Below, piece after piece: positions 62,175-64,000 of a DNA stretch of 64,000 nucleotides. Position 1 is the stretch's first letter; each line of letters opens with the position of its first letter. The notes beneath the pieces were generated by a model, which saw only the letters and a list, made by a program, of their open reading frames with translations, did no database searches and was not told where the DNA came from. This DNA is from Terripilifer ovatus (GTDB taxonomy: Bacteria > Pseudomonadota > Alphaproteobacteria > Rhizobiales > Beijerinckiaceae). Location of the stretch: NCBI GenBank assembly GCA_029222685.1, contig JARHVB010000005.1, positions 124,001-188,000 of the forward strand. The letters are read 5' to 3'. The translations under genes were made by a program, and so were the position numbers.

Positions 62175-63497
62175 GTGCAGACGCTGCCGAACGATCTCGA
62201 CACCTACTGGATGCCGTTCACCGCGAACCGCCAGTTCAAGCAGGCGCCGCGCATGCTCGTCGCGGCCGAGGGCATGTACTATCGCTCCCGGGACAACCGG
62301 CAGATTCTAGACGGCACCTCGGGCCTGTGGTGCGTCAATGCCGGCCATGCCCGGCCCGAAATCACCGAGACCGTGCACCGGCAGCTTGCAACGCTCGACT
62401 ATGCGCCCTCGTTCCAGATGGGTCATCCGATCGCCTTCGAAGCGGCAGCGAAACTGCGCGCCCTGCTGCCGCCGCCGCTCGGCCATGTGTTCTTTACCAA
62501 CTCCGGCTCTGAATCGGTCGATACAGCATTGAAGATCGCGCTTGCCTATCATCAGGTGCGCGGCCAGGGCTCGCGCACCCGCCTGATCGGCCGCGAGCGC
62601 GGCTATCACGGCGTCGGCTTCGGCGGCATCTCGGTCGGCGGCATCCCCGGCAACCGCCGTCAGTTCGGCGCGCAACTGCCGGGCGTCGATCATCTGCCGC
62701 ACACCCACAACCTGGCAGAAAACGCCTTCAGCCGCGGCCAGCCGGCCTGGGGCGCGCATCTCGCCGACGACCTCGAGCGCATCATCGCGCTGCATGATCC
62801 TTCGACCATCGCTGCTGTCATCGTCGAGCCGATGGCGGGCTCCACCGGCGTGCTGATGCCGCCGAAAGGCTATCTCGAACGCCTGCGCGACATCTGCACG
62901 CGCTATGGCATCCTGCTGATCTTCGATGAGGTGATCACCGGCTTCGGCCGCCTCGGCGGACACGCCTTCGCCGCGCAGAAATTCGGCGTCACGCCCGACA
63001 TGATCACCATGGCCAAGGGCCTCACTAATGGCGCCATTCCCATGGGCGCGGTGGCGACCAGCGACGAAATCCATGCGACCTTCATGGCGCAACCGAACCA
63101 GGCGGCAATAGAACTCGCGCATGGCTACACCTATTCCGGCCATCCCGTCGCTTGCGCGGCGGCCATCGCCACGCTCGATATCTACCGACGCGACGGCTTG
63201 TTCGCGCGCGCCGAGGAGCTCGCCAGCCACTTCGAGAACGCTGCGCATGCCTTGCGTGATGCGCCGCATGTCATCGACATCCGCAACATGGGCCTCGTCG
63301 CCGGCATCGAACTGGCGTCACGGCCGGGCCAGCCGGGCGCACGCGCCTATGAGACATTCGTGCGCTGCTTCGAGAACGGCACCCTGATCCGCGTCACCGG
63401 CGACATCATCGCGCTGTCACCGCCGCTCATCATCTCGCGACAGCAGATCGACGAGCTCTTCGAAGCAGCGCGCAACGCGCTTGAGGCCGTTGCGTAA
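62175..63497 (+). CDS. Class III PLP aminotransferase, omega-amino acid:pyruvate type
   Basis: 440 aa from GTG 62175, chosen for GGAG six bases upstream and for the family N-terminus (NDLDTYWMPFTANRQFK); ATG 62142 adds 11 residues. PLP Lys281 in TMAKGLTNG, Asp in FDEVITGFGR, phosphate-cup SGSESVDTALK. Close to beta-alanine--pyruvate transaminases: deaminates an omega-amino acid such as beta-alanine to its semialdehyde. This fits pyrimidine/ureide breakdown products arising from neighbours (inference). Confidence 0.9.
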   Translation: MQTLPNDLDTYWMPFTANRQFKQAPRMLVAAEGMYYRSRDNRQILDGTSGLWCVNAGHARPEITETVHRQLATLDYAPSFQMGHPIAFEAAAKLRALLPPPLGHVFFTNSGSESVDTALKIALAYHQVRGQGSRTRLIGRERGYHGVGFGGISVGGIPGNRRQFGAQLPGVDHLPHTHNLAENAFSRGQPAWGAHLADDLERIIALHDPSTIAAVIVEPMAGSTGVLMPPKGYLERLRDICTRYGILLIFDEVITGFGRLGGHAFAAQKFGVTPDMITMAKGLTNGAIPMGAVATSDEIHATFMAQPNQAAIELAHGYTYSGHPVACAAAIATLDIYRRDGLFARAEELASHFENAAHALRDAPHVIDIRNMGLVAGIELASRPGQPGARAYETFVRCFENGTLIRVTGDIIALSPPLIISRQQIDELFEAARNALEAVA

Positions 63498-63516
63498 ACA
63501 CAAAACCTCCCAGGTG

Positions 63517-63687
63517 CTCTCATCCTGAGGGGCCTGCGCCGCAGGCGTCTCGAAGGATGGGGGCGTCATGCCGAAGCCTCTCAACCATCAAGCGCGGGCA
63601 TGACGCGGTTGGATCACTGCAGCGTGTCGCCCTCGCCCTTCGAGACGCAACGCTAAAACGTTGCTCCTCAGGATGAGGGCTTCTGGG
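63517..63687. repeat. Large inverted-repeat intergenic element (copy 2)
   Basis: Left arm 63517-63565 (CTCATCCTGAGG, small hairpin, GTCTCGAAGGATGGGGGCG) and right arm 63630-63687 (CCTTCGAGACG, small hairpin, CTCCTCAGGATGAGGGCTTC). It shares the ends and core with copy 1 at 41407 but has different small hairpins and centre. Between convergent aminotransferase and amidohydrolase genes; plausible bidirectional terminator. Confidence 0.75.
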
Positions 63688-63719
63688 TGCGTGCTTGCGC
63701 CTGCAAAGAGGCTCCGATA

Positions 63720-64000
63720 TCAGAATCCCAACAGGACAGCGGCATTGCCGACGACGACCGCCTCCCGCTCTTTTGCCGACAGAAAATCAGCTCCACGGAG
63801 AAACTCCAGCGGATCGTTGCCGACCGGATAGTCGCCGCCCATCACCAGCCGGTCGACGCCGACCGACTTCACCAGGGCGGCCAGAACATCAGCATCATAG
63901 ACGCAGGTATCATAATAGAAATTCCGCAGGTACTCGCTCGGCTTTCGGCTGATATTGGCCATGCTATGCGGCAGATTGGTCACGTTGCGGTCGAGCCGCG
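63720..64000 (-). CDS. Amidohydrolase_2 (metal-dependent hydrolase), C-terminal fragment
   Basis: The frame is open to the window edge; 93 codons plus stop are visible, the start lies beyond base 64000. FYYDTCVYDADVLAALVKSV and the VDRLVMGGDYPVG / NAAVLLGF ending are typical of the ACMSD-like amidohydrolase_2 family, where the Asp of GGDYP is a metal ligand. Decarboxylase or hydrolase of a small cyclic acid. Confidence 0.8.
   Translation of the reverse strand, partial: RLDRNVTNLPHSMANISRKPSEYLRNFYYDTCVYDADVLAALVKSVGVDRLVMGGDYPVGNDPLEFLRGADFLSAKEREAVVVGNAAVLLGF

Overview
High-GC, densely packed DNA with alphaproteobacterial character: many TctC/Bug-type binding proteins, Dpp/Opp-like and NitT/TauT-like ABC systems, and a palindromic intergenic repeat (CTCATCCTGAGG arms plus a GTCTCGAAGGA core) of a type I associate with Hyphomicrobiales such as Bradyrhizobium. 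I cannot fix the genus. There is no rRNA, tRNA, transposase, integrase, phage gene or CRISPR array. The window is about 57 protein genes of small-molecule catabolism and uptake, apparently an accessory catabolic region.

Layout. (1) 1-3599: end of a Rieske oxygenase and an amidase, facing a coupled pair of PuuE-like (nominal polysaccharide deacetylase) hydrolases. (2) 3698-9610: SDR plus a complete Dpp-like ABC importer. (3) 9613-12574: tripartite tricarboxylate transporter TctABC on the minus strand. (4) 12906-17737: a second Rieske oxygenase facing a second coupled PuuE-like pair, an orphan TctC and an EthD-like protein. (5) 17993-24295: TauD-like dioxygenase, FMN monooxygenase of the NtaA/SnaA/DszA family, and a NitT/TauT-type ABC operon carrying RidA. 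(6) 24339-37305: a mirrored unit, very large amidase plus five-gene Dpp/Opp ABC importer on the minus strand and a paralogous binding protein plus amidase on the plus strand, then an AhpD/CMD-like protein and a 2OG-Fe(II) oxygenase. (7) 37543-43207: another Dpp/Opp importer whose binding protein faces it across a large palindrome. (8) 43284-47480: isochorismatase-family hydrolase, PuuE-like hydrolase and NitT/TauT ABC operon. (9) 48149-50477: FAD oxidoreductase and SAM methyltransferase. (10) 50494-59746: two minus-strand operons that share a conserved upstream element, namely M20 hydrolase / PuuE-like / XRE-cupin regulator / PuuE-like, and an ABC importer with two alpha/beta hydrolases. (11) 59918-64000: LysR regulator, SDR, omega-amino-acid aminotransferase and a partial amidohydrolase.

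How it fits together (inference). Seven PuuE-like hydrolases lie beside three amidase-signature enzymes, one isochorismatase-family hydrolase, one M20 hydrolase and several oxygenases. The recurring unit is importer + oxygenase or cyclic-amide/imide hydrolase + second amidohydrolase. This suggests uptake and stepwise hydrolysis of cyclic ureides, imides, lactams or related N-compounds. Substrates are unknown. Only two transcription regulators are visible, so the candidate operators listed here are worth testing.
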